64,000 nt of DNA from Candidatus Fokinia cryptica (lineage in GTDB: Bacteria > Pseudomonadota > Alphaproteobacteria > Rickettsiales > Midichloriaceae), in NCBI RefSeq assembly GCF_034359305.1, contig NZ_CP110343.1, positions 145,823 to 209,822 on the forward strand. Reading direction: 5' to 3'. Position 1 is the stretch's first letter, and each line of letters opens with the position of its first letter. The translations under genes were made by a program, and so were the position numbers. This document shows positions 1 to 7,930 of this stretch, piece by piece. The notes beneath the pieces are model-generated. The model had not been told where the DNA came from. It searched no databases and saw only the letters and a program-made list of their open reading frames with translations.

Positions 1-1017
1 CACATTATGAAATTGAATCATTCCTTCTTTCACTACAAGGGTGGAGGCATTTGGCTTATCTTTAACTCCAGTGTCATATTCTAAAATAGATAAAGCCTGT
101 TTCAAAGTACCGTAATCTATAATAATTTCTCTTACAACAAAAGTAATATGAAATAATCGGGTGATGATTTCTAAGTTCGTCATAAATACAAGAGCGAAGT
201 CTCCTGGGGTAATGATTCCTTTTGAGCTACAATATACCATACTAATCAAGCATAGTCCTATATATGAAGAAAATATGAAATGTTGAATTCTAAAATAAGA
301 TATTAAAGCAGAAGTAGTAGTAATGCTTTTAGTCATTAACTTCTCAAGTTGTATTTTCAATCTGGATTTTTCGTATAAAAGAGATGAAAATATCTTGATA
401 AACATCATATTTGACACGTAATCATTTACTTCTCCATAAGTATTAATTTCGTATTCTGCTTCCTTTTTAGCTAGTAATCCTATCTTTTTTATTTTGATGT
501 AACACATTACTACAAATGCCGATACCCATATTAGCATTGTTAATCCGAATATGGGGTGCACTTTAAATAATAGTGCTACGCTTATTATAATAGTCACTAG
601 TAAATGAAGCGGCTGTATTAATGAAAGTTCCATGATTCTAGGGATGATCTTAGCCGCATCTTTGATTCTAGAAGATATAGTACTTGATGGATGTTCTTGA
701 AAAAAGTGATGGTCGTATAATCCAATTTTTTTAATAAATTTAATTGCTATGTCTCGTTTTATTTGTGGCATGTATTTTAATTCACACCAATCAAAGAAAT
801 ACCACAAAAGAAATGTAAGAGCTTGAGCGATACAATACCAAACAACCAACATCCATATTCTATGAAATTGCATTACGCTTACATCATCTATAATAAGTTT
901 TAGAATGTATGATTTTAGTGGATACTCTAGACCTGATAAAATTATTAAGAACGCAACGAAGTATAAGTAATACTTATAAGGCTTTACGCTTTCTATAATG
1001 AAGGAGCTAACGTTCAT
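1..1017 (-). CDS. ABC transporter, membrane-domain half (partial, runs off the left edge)
   Basis: The reading frame opens with ATG (MNVSSFIIES) and stays open for 339 codons to the window edge, so only the N-terminal part is visible. It has at least five hydrophobic segments and the layout of a type-I ABC exporter transmembrane domain. These include an 'RIKDAAKIIPRIME' stretch in the first cytoplasmic coupling region and a 'YGEVNDYVSNMMFIKIF' stretch typical of the conserved helix before TM5. The visible end ('VKEGMIQFHNV') is the usual first beta strand of the nucleotide-binding domain, which lies outside the window. Layout and several positions resemble the complete exporter at 33-34.9 kb, so the two are probably paralogues. 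The substrate cannot be told; lipid, peptide or drug export are all possible. Confidence 0.8.
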   Translation of the reverse strand, partial: MNVSSFIIESVKPYKYYLYFVAFLIILSGLEYPLKSYILKLIIDDVSVMQFHRIWMLVVWYCIAQALTFLLWYFFDWCELKYMPQIKRDIAIKFIKKIGLYDHHFFQEHPSSTISSRIKDAAKIIPRIMELSLIQPLHLLVTIIISVALLFKVHPIFGLTMLIWVSAFVVMCYIKIKKIGLLAKKEAEYEINTYGEVNDYVSNMMFIKIFSSLLYEKSRLKIQLEKLMTKSITTTSALISYFRIQHFIFSSYIGLCLISMVYCSSKGIITPGDFALVFMTNLEIITRLFHITFVVREIIIDYGTLKQALSILEYDTGVKDKPNASTLVVKEGMIQFHNV

Positions 1018-1164
1018 TTAACACGAAGGATAAAATCTGACCGAATGTCGCATGGTCGCATAAACATACGATGACGTCAACAATAGATAAAAACGACTAT
1101 ATGGCAATATAAAAGTTCTTCGATACTTTAGAATGTATGGGTAGTGTTATGGTTAAAAAGATTT

Positions 1165-1424
1165 TCATGTTATCTTTACTTCTAATTCCTCAAATGCTGA
1201 CAAAGAATATTGTATCCTAATTTTATATCTTTTTTCTTGAATACTTATTTCACTAGAAGATTTAGAAATACTATCCTCATCCTTTGTAAAAGTTTCGATA
1301 TTATTTTCGATACTTTCAGCTTCTATTATTTTTACTAAGTATAAAGCTACACTCTACAGTGATAACTACAGTTTAGGACATAGGATATTGTAGAGCGTAA
1401 AACGATTGTAATAAACTCTATCAT
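1165..1424 (-). pseudogene. Possible decayed or frameshifted small gene downstream of rplT
   Basis: An ATG frame of 25 codons (1347-1424, MIEFITIVLRS...) overlaps a second minus-strand frame that is open for 62 codons (1165-1353) but has no start codon. The second frame has protein-like composition (…KIRIQYSLSAFEELEVKIT, then stop). A single frameshift near 1350 would join them into a protein of about 85 residues just after rplT. This fits a small gene broken by an indel, but chance open frames cannot be excluded. I recognise no family. The rest of the 444-base gap holds only a 23-codon hydrophobic ORF on the other strand (1149-1220). Confidence 0.25.
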
Positions 1425-1461
1425 CCAAAATCTAATATCAGCGCAATTTTAGGGAAGGAGT

Positions 1462-1815
1462 CTACTGATGAGCACTTACTCTATTTACTATCTCGCTAAA
1501 CTGTTCTGGATGACGTATAGCAATTTCTGATAGCATTTTTCTGTTCAGGCCAATTTTACTCTTAAGAAATAGTCCCATGAAGTGAGAGTACTTTAATCCC
1601 TTCTCCCTTAAAGCAGCATTCAGCCTCTGTATCCACAAAGCTCTAAATTCACGCTTACGAACTTTTCTGTCTCTATAAGCATACTGCAACCCTTTATGTA
1701 CTTTCTCAATGGCAACTCTGAAACAGCTTTTAGCACGTCCCCTATAGCCAGATGCCATTTCCAAAATCTTCTTATGTCTCTTGCGAGCAACTACACCACG
1801 TTTTACACGAGCCAT
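1462..1815 (-). CDS. rplT: 50S ribosomal protein L20
   Basis: L20 binds 23S rRNA early in large-subunit assembly. The 117-residue product has the usual family length and recognisable stretches: '[21 protein letters not shown]' near the N-terminus, '[19 protein letters not shown]' in the middle and '[11 protein letters not shown]' after it. It lies 72 bases after rpmI on the same strand, the conserved L35-L20 order. The third usual member, infC (IF3), is not upstream; the next gene upstream is a divergent surface-antigen gene. Autoregulation by L20 binding its own leader is known in other bacteria, but I did not identify such a structure here. Confidence 0.97.
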   Translation of the reverse strand: MARVKRGVVARKRHKKILEMASGYRGRAKSCFRVAIEKVHKGLQYAYRDRKVRKREFRALWIQRLNAALREKGLKYSHFMGLFLKSKIGLNRKMLSEIAIRHPEQFSEIVNRVSAHQ

Positions 1816-1887
1816 CTCAGAATATTAAATATTAAGTTTAACACGGTACTATCGAATTACAGCGATATCAATATAAAATCAATTTTT

Positions 1888-2088
1888 CTATAAGCCGTAT
1901 GGTATGTACTGCTTTATTCTTATACGCTCCATTTCTGGTAAAATGCAAGTACCACGTTGTTCTCTAAGTTGTCTAGCGGAGCGCTTTCGCATATTATGCC
2001 GTTTATTCGCTTGCCCAGCTCTTATCTTTCCCGTAGCAGTCTGAAAGAACCTCTTTTTTACGCTACTCTTAGTTTTCAACTTTGGCAT
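1888..2088 (-). CDS. rpmI: 50S ribosomal protein L35
   Basis: L35 is a small basic large-subunit protein. The 66-residue product begins with the family hallmark 'MPKLKTKSSVKKRFFQTATG' and continues with a Lys/Arg-rich middle ('AGQANKRHNMRKRS'). Its C-terminus ('MERIRIKQYIPYGL') ends like other alphaproteobacterial L35 proteins. It is the first gene of an rpmI-rplT pair. A good promoter lies 30-58 bases upstream. Confidence 0.97.
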   Translation of the reverse strand: MPKLKTKSSVKKRFFQTATGKIRAGQANKRHNMRKRSARQLREQRGTCILPEMERIRIKQYIPYGL

Positions 2089-2117
2089 TTTCTATTTCAT
2101 ACTGATAGTATCGAGTA

Positions 2118-2146
2118 TTATTAACAACTAGCTAAACGAAAGTCAA
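2118..2146 (-). promoter_or_regulatory. Promoter for rpmI-rplT
   Basis: Read on the minus strand: a -35 element TTGACT (2141-2146), a 17-base spacer and a -10 element TAATAA (2118-2123). The -10 box is about 30 bases upstream of the rpmI ATG. This is a close sigma-70-type match; no experimental support. Confidence 0.5.
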
Positions 2147-2360
2147 TTATTCGTTGTTTCGAACAAGAGATGAGACCTTAATATAGCCGTTGCAAGCCCA
2201 CTTTGCGAATATCATTTTGAAGTTACATTTATTGCAGCCTCTATTTATCGGCCTATAGTGGTAATATATTAGTCAGGATATTTTATGATACTTACTAATA
2301 CACATGCTTCAGATAGTTTGTAATGAAATTACGGACTAGAATATATGGTACATTACAGAT

Positions 2361-2498
2361 ATGCATCCTCTTCTTTACTTACTATTCCCATTTATAGCGT
2401 TTTTACTAGTGTATTGTGGTATTTTAAGTAGTTGCAGATTTGCAACAAATACTCCGAATTTTAAAATTATGAAACGCACAGGTTTGTACAATTCATAA
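2361..2498 (+). CDS. Candidate small lipoprotein
   Basis: A 45-codon ATG frame encodes a strongly hydrophobic N-terminus (MHPLLYLLFPFIAFLLVYCG) followed by 'ILSSC', which looks like a lipobox, and a short polar tail (RFATNTPNFKI...). This is the architecture of very small Gram-negative outer-membrane lipoproteins (the LptM/entericidin size class), but I see no convincing similarity to a named family. It lies 47 bases upstream of the major surface-antigen gene and overlaps that gene's proposed promoter. No clear ribosome binding site is visible, so it could be a chance ORF. Confidence 0.35.
   Translation: MHPLLYLLFPFIAFLLVYCGILSSCRFATNTPNFKIMKRTGLYNS
2431..2446. repeat. Operator-like inverted repeat overlapping a -35 box
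   Basis: GTTGCA and TGCAAC form perfect 6-base arms around a 4-base spacer. The right arm coincides with the TTGCAA proposed as the -35 element of the surface-antigen promoter. That position would suit a dimeric repressor or activator; inference only. Confidence 0.35.
2440..2467 (+). promoter_or_regulatory. Candidate promoter of the surface-antigen gene
   Basis: TTGCAA (2440-2445), a 16-base spacer, then TAAAAT (2462-2467). A start near 2474 would give a leader of about 70 bases before the ATG at 2546. It sits inside the candidate small lipoprotein ORF, so only one of the two readings may be right. Confidence 0.4.
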
Positions 2499-2545
2499 AG
2501 CACGAATAGAATTAGATCATATCCAATAAATTTATATTGAAAAAT

Positions 2546-3631
2546 ATGAAAAAATATCTTGCATTAGCACTTGTAGGTTCGCTCGTAATGGGTAACGCAT
2601 CTGCTTCTCAAACATTAAATGCTCTTGATGCTGCTAGTCCAGTATTAACAAACGAAGATGATCAGAGAATAGGAGAGTTCGAAGTAGGACTCCAATTCTT
2701 CATGACTCCTAGTGCTGTAAAGTTAGAAATGGCAGCAGACGGAACAAAATTAACAAATACCGGTACTCCTACTACTGCTCCTTCTATTACAAGTAGTAGT
2801 GTTTCCTATAAAAGCGTAAAAACTTCCGATAAAAGCGATAATAGAATGTACGGCTTTGGTGCTAACTTAGGTTGGAATGGCTTACAATCAAAAATCGGAA
2901 CAAATGGCGTATTATTAGGGTCTATAGGTGGTGTAGTTAGCTACTCTTGGCTCAATAATTCTGGTGTAGCTGCTCCTGCTACTCAAGACTTAGTTGCGTA
3001 TGGTGTGAAGCTCGAAAGATTTATCTTGGGTGCTCGTGCTAGTGTAGCTCCTTTATTCTGCACTGGAAAAGACATTAAAGTTGGTCCTTATGTTGCTGGT
3101 GTGCTCGGAGGTGCTCAAACACAGGTTACTTTAGATGGTATTCAACTTTCTGGTAGTCCTTTATCAATTATAAGCGGTTTACAACAAGGTACAACCGGAA
3201 TACTTACTAGTGGTGCTTGGACTAATGTCGATACTACCGCTGTTGGGTATGCTGGTACTGCAACTCCTATATCATCTACTAAATTTGGTAAAGTATTTAC
3301 TACCGATTCTGATGCGTGGAAGTTTTATTGTGCTGGTGAAGTTGGTGTGAGATTCCAAATGCGTAATGTTGGTCTTCAATTGGGTGCATTGTTTGATAAC
3401 AATGAATACAAAATTCCTTCATTCCAAGAGAAAAGCAAAACCGTTACCTTGGGACAAACATCTGGAGAGCGTACAACAGTTACTACCTTTTATGCTCCTA
3501 GTGCTACTGTTGCTTCTTCCGTTACTGGAACGAAAGTTACACAAGCTGTAACGCTAAATAACTTGATGTTCAAGAAAGAAGGTAGCTCTATGAATGCATT
3601 CTTAACAGCTTCTGTCGTACTTGATATGTAA
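2546..3631 (+). CDS. Major surface antigen-like outer-membrane beta-barrel protein
   Basis: The 361-residue product starts with a clear signal peptide (MKKYLALALVGSLVMGNASA, cleavage probably after ASA). I chose this ATG over a TTG three codons earlier. The mature part alternates barrel-like strands ('GEFEVGLQFFM', 'GVLLGSIGGVVSYSW', 'GEVGVRFQMRNVGLQLGALF') with Ser/Thr/Ala-rich presumed surface loops. It ends 'NAFLTASVVLDM', a terminal strand. The arrangement recalls the P44/Msp2-OMP1 superfamily of Anaplasmataceae surface antigens, but I call it only by architecture. Codon choice looks skewed to GCT, GGT and ACT, and it is monocistronic with two hairpins behind it, which suggests high expression. 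It shares strand motifs with the protein encoded at 7.0-7.7 kb. Confidence 0.8.
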   Translation: MKKYLALALVGSLVMGNASASQTLNALDAASPVLTNEDDQRIGEFEVGLQFFMTPSAVKLEMAADGTKLTNTGTPTTAPSITSSSVSYKSVKTSDKSDNRMYGFGANLGWNGLQSKIGTNGVLLGSIGGVVSYSWLNNSGVAAPATQDLVAYGVKLERFILGARASVAPLFCTGKDIKVGPYVAGVLGGAQTQVTLDGIQLSGSPLSIISGLQQGTTGILTSGAWTNVDTTAVGYAGTATPISSTKFGKVFTTDSDAWKFYCAGEVGVRFQMRNVGLQLGALFDNNEYKIPSFQEKSKTVTLGQTSGERTTVTTFYAPSATVASSVTGTKVTQAVTLNNLMFKKEGSSMNAFLTASVVLDM

Positions 3632-3639
3632 TATAATAG

Positions 3640-3674
3640 GAGGAAGAGTGGAGATTTAACTCCATCTTTTCCTC
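3640..3674 (+). terminator. Hairpin just after the surface-antigen stop codon
   Basis: About 14 base pairs between 3640-3653 and 3660-3674 with a single bulge, one G-U pair and a loop of about six bases. There is no run of T directly after it, so it may be an mRNA-stabilising 3' hairpin rather than the terminator. Confidence 0.6.
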
Positions 3675-3721
3675 TCTATATATAATCGTATAATGAGATA
3701 CAATAATGTCTTTCATTATAG

Positions 3722-3760
3722 AAAAGAGGGCGAGAAAAAAAGCTCGCTCTCTTTTTTTTT
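3722..3760 (+). terminator. Strong intrinsic terminator of the surface-antigen gene
   Basis: A 13-base-pair stem (AAAAGAGGGCGAG with CTCGCTCTCTTTT, one G-U) closes an 8-base A-rich loop and runs into an unbroken T tract. This is the most canonical Rho-independent terminator in the window. Confidence 0.85.
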
Positions 3761-4427
3761 CTTATGATCGATATTTCCCTCGATTTTTTCGACTATTCTT
3801 GCGCTTCAACTAGCTCTACTCTAAGTCAAGTGACTTTTTTACCTCTTGATGTAATGGGATTCATGTCCATATTATACGTTTGTGTCAGTATATGGTTTCG
3901 TATTTTTGTTATATCACCTATTTTACTTCCTTTATTGCGCTAGATTTTCTTTTTCGACGTAATAATCTGATTTGCAATCTATAATTTGTTTTTAGATAAT
4001 CTGATGTTATCAAAATTCGATTGTCTGGTAAGATATTTCTGTATTGTGTGTTATTAAGTGATGTAATTTTAATCACTAATATAGCGCCCTAAAGCAATAT
4101 ACGTATGTTATAGATATATAAAGCTAATTTAGCTCATACTCGTGATGTTTGTGTTCTGATGACTTATCTTATTTTCTATTTATGTATGTTATATAAGAGA
4201 TCGTAAGCCTCTTAAAGATACTAGAAAATATTAAAAAAACTTTTTTACTGTGAAGTTCCAAGTGAATAACTTTGGAATACAGCTAAGTACGTTACTGGAT
4301 AACAATAATGATGTGACTAAATGAGAGTAGTAGAGATAGTAATGCATCTATTTGATATATAGAATAGTAACTTTGTAGAGTGTGTATTTCTTGAAAGAGA
4401 TGGATATATGGTTCTTTTTATTCAAGA
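3761..4427. other. Gene-poor gap
   Basis: About 670 bases of AT-rich DNA between the surface-antigen terminator and ychF. The only open frame of note is a 59-codon ATG frame (3764-3943, MIDISLDFFDYS..., with a hydrophobic C-terminal half). It begins inside the spacer just after the terminator and has no ribosome binding site. I see no tRNA, recognisable ncRNA or protein remnant in the rest. Confidence 0.4.
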
Positions 4428-5522
4428 TTAGACATTAAATTTAAAATGCACTACATCACCATCATTTACGATATATTCTTTACCTTCAATTCTAATTTTT
4501 CCGTGTTCTCTCGCTTTTTGCTCTCCACCGTATTTACAGTAATCTTCATATGAGCATACATTTGCTTTTATAAAGCCTCTCTCAAAATCTGAGTGTATCT
4601 CACCTGCTGCTTTCGGAGCTGTAGTGCCTCTTTTTATCTTCCATGCGCGAGCTTCTTGTGGACCAACTGTAAAGAAAGTAATGAAATTTAATTCGTCATA
4701 CAATGCTTTCCCCAATCGTCCTACGGCACCTTCTTTAAGGCCATAATTCTCTAGAAAAAACTGTCTCTCTTCTCTATTCATAAGAGCTAATGTGGATTCA
4801 AGCTTAGCGGATAGTATAACTGCTCTTTTATTTTCTAATGTTGCTATTTCTTGCACAATTTGGGAATACTCATTTCCAGACTTGCTTACATCTTCTTCTC
4901 CTATATTTGCAACATATATTTGCTTCTTCATACTCAACAAGCCAAGTTCCTTAAAAAATTTTTCATTTTCTTCATTTACAAGATTTATCACTCCCTTCAC
5001 ATCATTTATGAGAAGATATTCTTGACAAAGTTTTAATAATGTTACTTGTGACTCTCTTTCAGCCTTACTTTTCTTATCGGAACGTTCTAGTCTTTTTTCA
5101 ATGGTTGCAAGATCAGATAATATAAGCTCATTTTGTATTACGAGGATATCACGCTTTGGATCAACACTCCCGTCAACATGATGAGTTTCACTATCAGCAA
5201 AACATCTTACGACATGTGCAATAACATCAACTTCTCTTATATGTCCAAGAAATTGATTACCAAGTCCTTCGCCTTTACTCGCTCCTTTCACAAGACCTGC
5301 AATGTCTACAAGTTCTACGGTAGAGTAAATAATATTGCGAGAACCTTCTATATCGGCAAGTATTTCAAGTCTTTTATCTGAAACTACTACCATGCCTTTA
5401 TTTGGTTCTATGGTGCAAAAAGGATAATTAGCAGCTTCTGCTTCTTCCTTTCCAAGTACACTATTGAAGAGAGTAGATTTACCAACATTAGGTAATCCAA
5501 CTATGCCACACGCTACGCTCAT
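4428..5522 (-). CDS. ychF: Redox-regulated ATPase YchF (OBG-type)
   Basis: YchF is a ribosome-associated P-loop ATPase of the TRAFAC/OBG group involved in stress and translation control. The 364-residue length matches the family. It starts 'MSVACGIVGLPNVGKST', with the P-loop at residues 9-17. Family landmarks include 'ANYPFCTIEPNKG' (switch I area), 'LVDIAGLVKGASKGEGLGNQ' (switch II), a central coiled-coil insertion and a C-terminal TGS domain ending 'YIVNDGDVVHFKFNV'. It is a single gene, divergent from cca. In many proteobacteria ychF pairs with pth, which is absent here. Confidence 0.97.
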   Translation of the reverse strand: MSVACGIVGLPNVGKSTLFNSVLGKEEAEAANYPFCTIEPNKGMVVVSDKRLEILADIEGSRNIIYSTVELVDIAGLVKGASKGEGLGNQFLGHIREVDVIAHVVRCFADSETHHVDGSVDPKRDILVIQNELILSDLATIEKRLERSDKKSKAERESQVTLLKLCQEYLLINDVKGVINLVNEENEKFFKELGLLSMKKQIYVANIGEEDVSKSGNEYSQIVQEIATLENKRAVILSAKLESTLALMNREERQFFLENYGLKEGAVGRLGKALYDELNFITFFTVGPQEARAWKIKRGTTAPKAAGEIHSDFERGFIKANVCSYEDYCKYGGEQKAREHGKIRIEGKEYIVNDGDVVHFKFNV

Positions 5523-5586
5523 TCCAAAATATGAAAAAATTCAATGCAATACGTCCTATCATATGCAGAAGCGGTATTGCTGTAGT

Positions 5587-5624
5587 AACTAGTACTAGTT
5601 TATGCTTCTCAAAGAGTAAGCATT
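5587..5624. repeat. 14-base palindrome and adjacent hairpin before cca
   Basis: AACTAGTACTAGTT at 5587-5600 is a perfect palindrome. It is followed at 5603-5624 by a 9-base-pair hairpin (ATGCTTCTC/GAG-T-AAGCAT, one bulged base) ending 10 bases before the cca start. Both lie in the divergent ychF/cca spacer and could be an operator or a translation-control structure. Confidence 0.4.
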
Positions 5625-5634
5625 ACAGTGAACT

Positions 5635-6888
5635 GTGTCAAACGCTTTAGAAAATCAAGGAGATTTATTTTCCAACGAATGTATGGATATTTTAAAAATC
5701 TTGAATACTTATTTTGAAGTAAGAGTAGTTGGAGGTTCAGTACGAGACCATCTGATTGAAAAGTATTTTAGTTTGAAATTTCCGCGCAGAATTGATTATG
5801 ACATAGTAGTTAAAGCTGATTTTTTGGAAATTATAAAAATTTTAAAAGCTCATAATCTAAGCTATTTTGATGATTCGGCAAAGTATGGTGTGCTCAAAAT
5901 ACACTATAAGAATGTGATGTATGATATTGCTGCACCACGTAAAGATTTGGAATGTTTTGGAAGAGCTGCAAGAGTTGTTTCAGGAAGTTATATATCATGG
6001 CTTGAAGATTCTATGAGACGCGATTTTTCAATAAACGCTATTTATTGTGATATAGAAAATGTGATGTACGATTATCATTCCGGAATAAAGGATTTAAAAG
6101 AGCAGAAGATAAAATTTGTAGGAGATGCAGTATCTAGAATAAGGGAAGATTATTTGAGGATATTGAGATTTTTTAGATTTAGTGGTTTATTTCATGCTCC
6201 GAAATTTGATGATTCTGAGGTAAAAGTGCTGGGAGAGCATAGAAGTATGTTACAAAACTTATCTAAAGAAAGGATTAGAAAAGAAATGATGGCACTTCTT
6301 AAAACGCCGTATTGTATGCAGTCGTTGAAGGTAATGAAGAGTTGTGAAATTCTTGAAATAATATCTCCAGTTCTTAATCAATTTATTGAGAAAAGTAGAG
6401 GATGTGTTCCGTATGATAGTATTTTAAATGTCGCATGCATTCTTATACAAGACGGAGATTGCGATACAACAACAATTTTAGAATCAGTCATTCAATTGTC
6501 AAAAGAAATAATGTTTACAAATCGTGAATTTTTGAGATTGAAAACATTGATGAAATTGTATGAGTACATAGGTAGATTAGATGTAGTGGTAGATGATGAA
6601 GAATGTGGTAAGAGAGCAGTTTTTTTGTTTGGCGTACAAGCGTATGTAGATTTTATAAAAATATGTAACGTAATAATGGATAGAGGATTTTCACCTTCGA
6701 TAGAAAAGATTGAAGAGTATGCTAAAATTACACTACCAATAAATGGTCATGATATAAGACCACTCGTAAGAAGTAATGCCGATATAGGTAAGTATAAAAG
6801 AAAAGCTACTCAGATTTATATAGATAGTAATTTTACGGCAACGAAAGAAGAAATTATAATGCGACTATCGTTGCTAAATAATAAGTAG
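5635..6888 (+). CDS. cca: CCA tRNA nucleotidyltransferase / poly(A) polymerase family
   Basis: This enzyme adds or repairs the 3' CCA of tRNAs. The 417-residue protein (GTG start) carries the class-II nucleotidyltransferase signature: 'GGSVRD' at residues 33-38 and the catalytic 'DYD' at 54-56. 'RRDFSINAIYCD' and 'IREDYLRILRFFRFSG' (the conserved neck region) follow. The length and motif order fit the alphaproteobacterial CCA-adding group; poly(A) polymerase I is the main alternative. The four tRNA genes in the window already encode CCA, so repair may be the main role. It stands alone, divergent from ychF. Confidence 0.9.
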   Translation: MSNALENQGDLFSNECMDILKILNTYFEVRVVGGSVRDHLIEKYFSLKFPRRIDYDIVVKADFLEIIKILKAHNLSYFDDSAKYGVLKIHYKNVMYDIAAPRKDLECFGRAARVVSGSYISWLEDSMRRDFSINAIYCDIENVMYDYHSGIKDLKEQKIKFVGDAVSRIREDYLRILRFFRFSGLFHAPKFDDSEVKVLGEHRSMLQNLSKERIRKEMMALLKTPYCMQSLKVMKSCEILEIISPVLNQFIEKSRGCVPYDSILNVACILIQDGDCDTTTILESVIQLSKEIMFTNREFLRLKTLMKLYEYIGRLDVVVDDEECGKRAVFLFGVQAYVDFIKICNVIMDRGFSPSIEKIEEYAKITLPINGHDIRPLVRSNADIGKYKRKATQIYIDSNFTATKEEIIMRLSLLNNK

Positions 6889-7041
6889 GAAATAGTACAA
6901 AGGAGAGATATTTGTTTCTTATTCTGTGTACGTATACTGAAGGTTCGATATTGGTTTGTCTATATATTTAATATATAAAAAATATTCAATAATTACTGCT
7001 AGAGCTATTTTAGATATGCTCGTTCATATAACGTAGCATTG

Positions 7042-7671
7042 CTAAAACGATAGGAAAACTCTTCCATATAGAGGAAGAGAAAAGAATTTTTGAGTTATAT
7101 CAGTACTATTTTTTTCCTCATTTTCTAAGCTATCACTTCCAATATAAGTGTAAGTTCCTAACTGCACTCCTAATTTGTGAAATTGCATACGCAACCCCAT
7201 ATCAAATGGATAAAGCATACTTACGCTTTTTTTAGTAGTTTCGTTGATAACATTGCTACTAATGTCTTTTGTTATTGAACCTCCTATAAAAACGCCAAAG
7301 CTATACATATCGGTTACTCTTCTTACACCAGATGCAGTAAATTTTACACCTAACCAGTTAGAAGGATTAGAATCGGAGTAGTCATACATATAAGTTAGAC
7401 CTATGGTTCCCAGTATTAATCCTTTATCTTGGAGAAATGGCCATTGAAAGCTATTATATGACCAGTCGATACCGAATTGTTGTTTTTTGAGAGTTGTATC
7501 GTTTGCTAATCTTAGATCTAATCCAGCTTCAAAACATCCAACTGAAGAAATATTATTTTGTGTTTGTTCGGTATTATCGATTGCGGAGATATCTATTTTG
7601 GAATCGGCACTTGAATACTGTATGTGTATAGTACTAAGTAGTAGAGCTATAATGTTTACTATGAAAAACAT
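7042..7671 (-). CDS. Outer-membrane surface protein, divergent paralogue of the 2.5-kb antigen
   Basis: I start it at the ATG giving MFFIVNIIALLLSTIHIQYSSA, a signal peptide, and reject a TTG 23 codons upstream. The mature protein (about 185 residues) is a predicted small beta-barrel. It shares with the surface antigen at 2.5-3.6 kb the strand motifs 'CFEAGLDLRL' (there FEVGLQF), 'GLILGTIGLTYMYDYS' (there GVLLGSIGGVVSYSW) and 'DMGLRMQFHKLGVQLG' (there EVGVRFQMRNVGLQLG). It ends in Phe ('YGRVFLSF'), as Bam-assembled barrels do. The loops are much shorter. Function unknown; probably a surface-exposed structural protein. Confidence 0.7.
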   Translation of the reverse strand: MFFIVNIIALLLSTIHIQYSSADSKIDISAIDNTEQTQNNISSVGCFEAGLDLRLANDTTLKKQQFGIDWSYNSFQWPFLQDKGLILGTIGLTYMYDYSDSNPSNWLGVKFTASGVRRVTDMYSFGVFIGGSITKDISSNVINETTKKSVSMLYPFDMGLRMQFHKLGVQLGTYTYIGSDSLENEEKNSTDITQKFFSLPLYGRVFLSF

Positions 7672-7826
7672 GGTGGTAGTACTTATACGTTCACACGAGC
7701 TCGTTTTCCTTAGGATATCATAGAATAATCTTTCGAGCAAAAATTATCTTAAGAAAATGAGTGGATATAAATGAAAATGATAAAATATAATTAATTTTCA
7801 CTATATATGTCGCTTTTATCCATGTT

Positions 7827-7864
7827 TTTTTCAATACAAACTTACTATTTATCGTATTGAAAAA
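7827..7864. repeat. Perfect 11-base inverted repeat between nrdB and the surface-protein gene
   Basis: TTTTTCAATAC and GTATTGAAAAA face each other across 16 bases. It lies after the nrdB stop and about 155 bases before the next gene on the same strand. It could end nrdB transcription or act in the leader of the surface gene; the stem is AT-rich and weak. Confidence 0.4.
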
Positions 7865-7930
7865 TAGCATCGTATCCCTAAATGCAATAACAAAATCATG
7901 GAACTAAAATCTTCTTAATGCGTTAGGATG

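Noticed and set aside
1149-1220. 23-codon hydrophobic ORF (MVKKIFMLSLLL...)
   Set aside because: Looks like a signal peptide but nothing follows it, and it is antisense to a more protein-like frame.
3764-3943. 59-codon frame MIDISLDFFDYS...
   Set aside because: Begins directly after a strong terminator with no promoter or ribosome site visible; kept only as a note in the gap entry.
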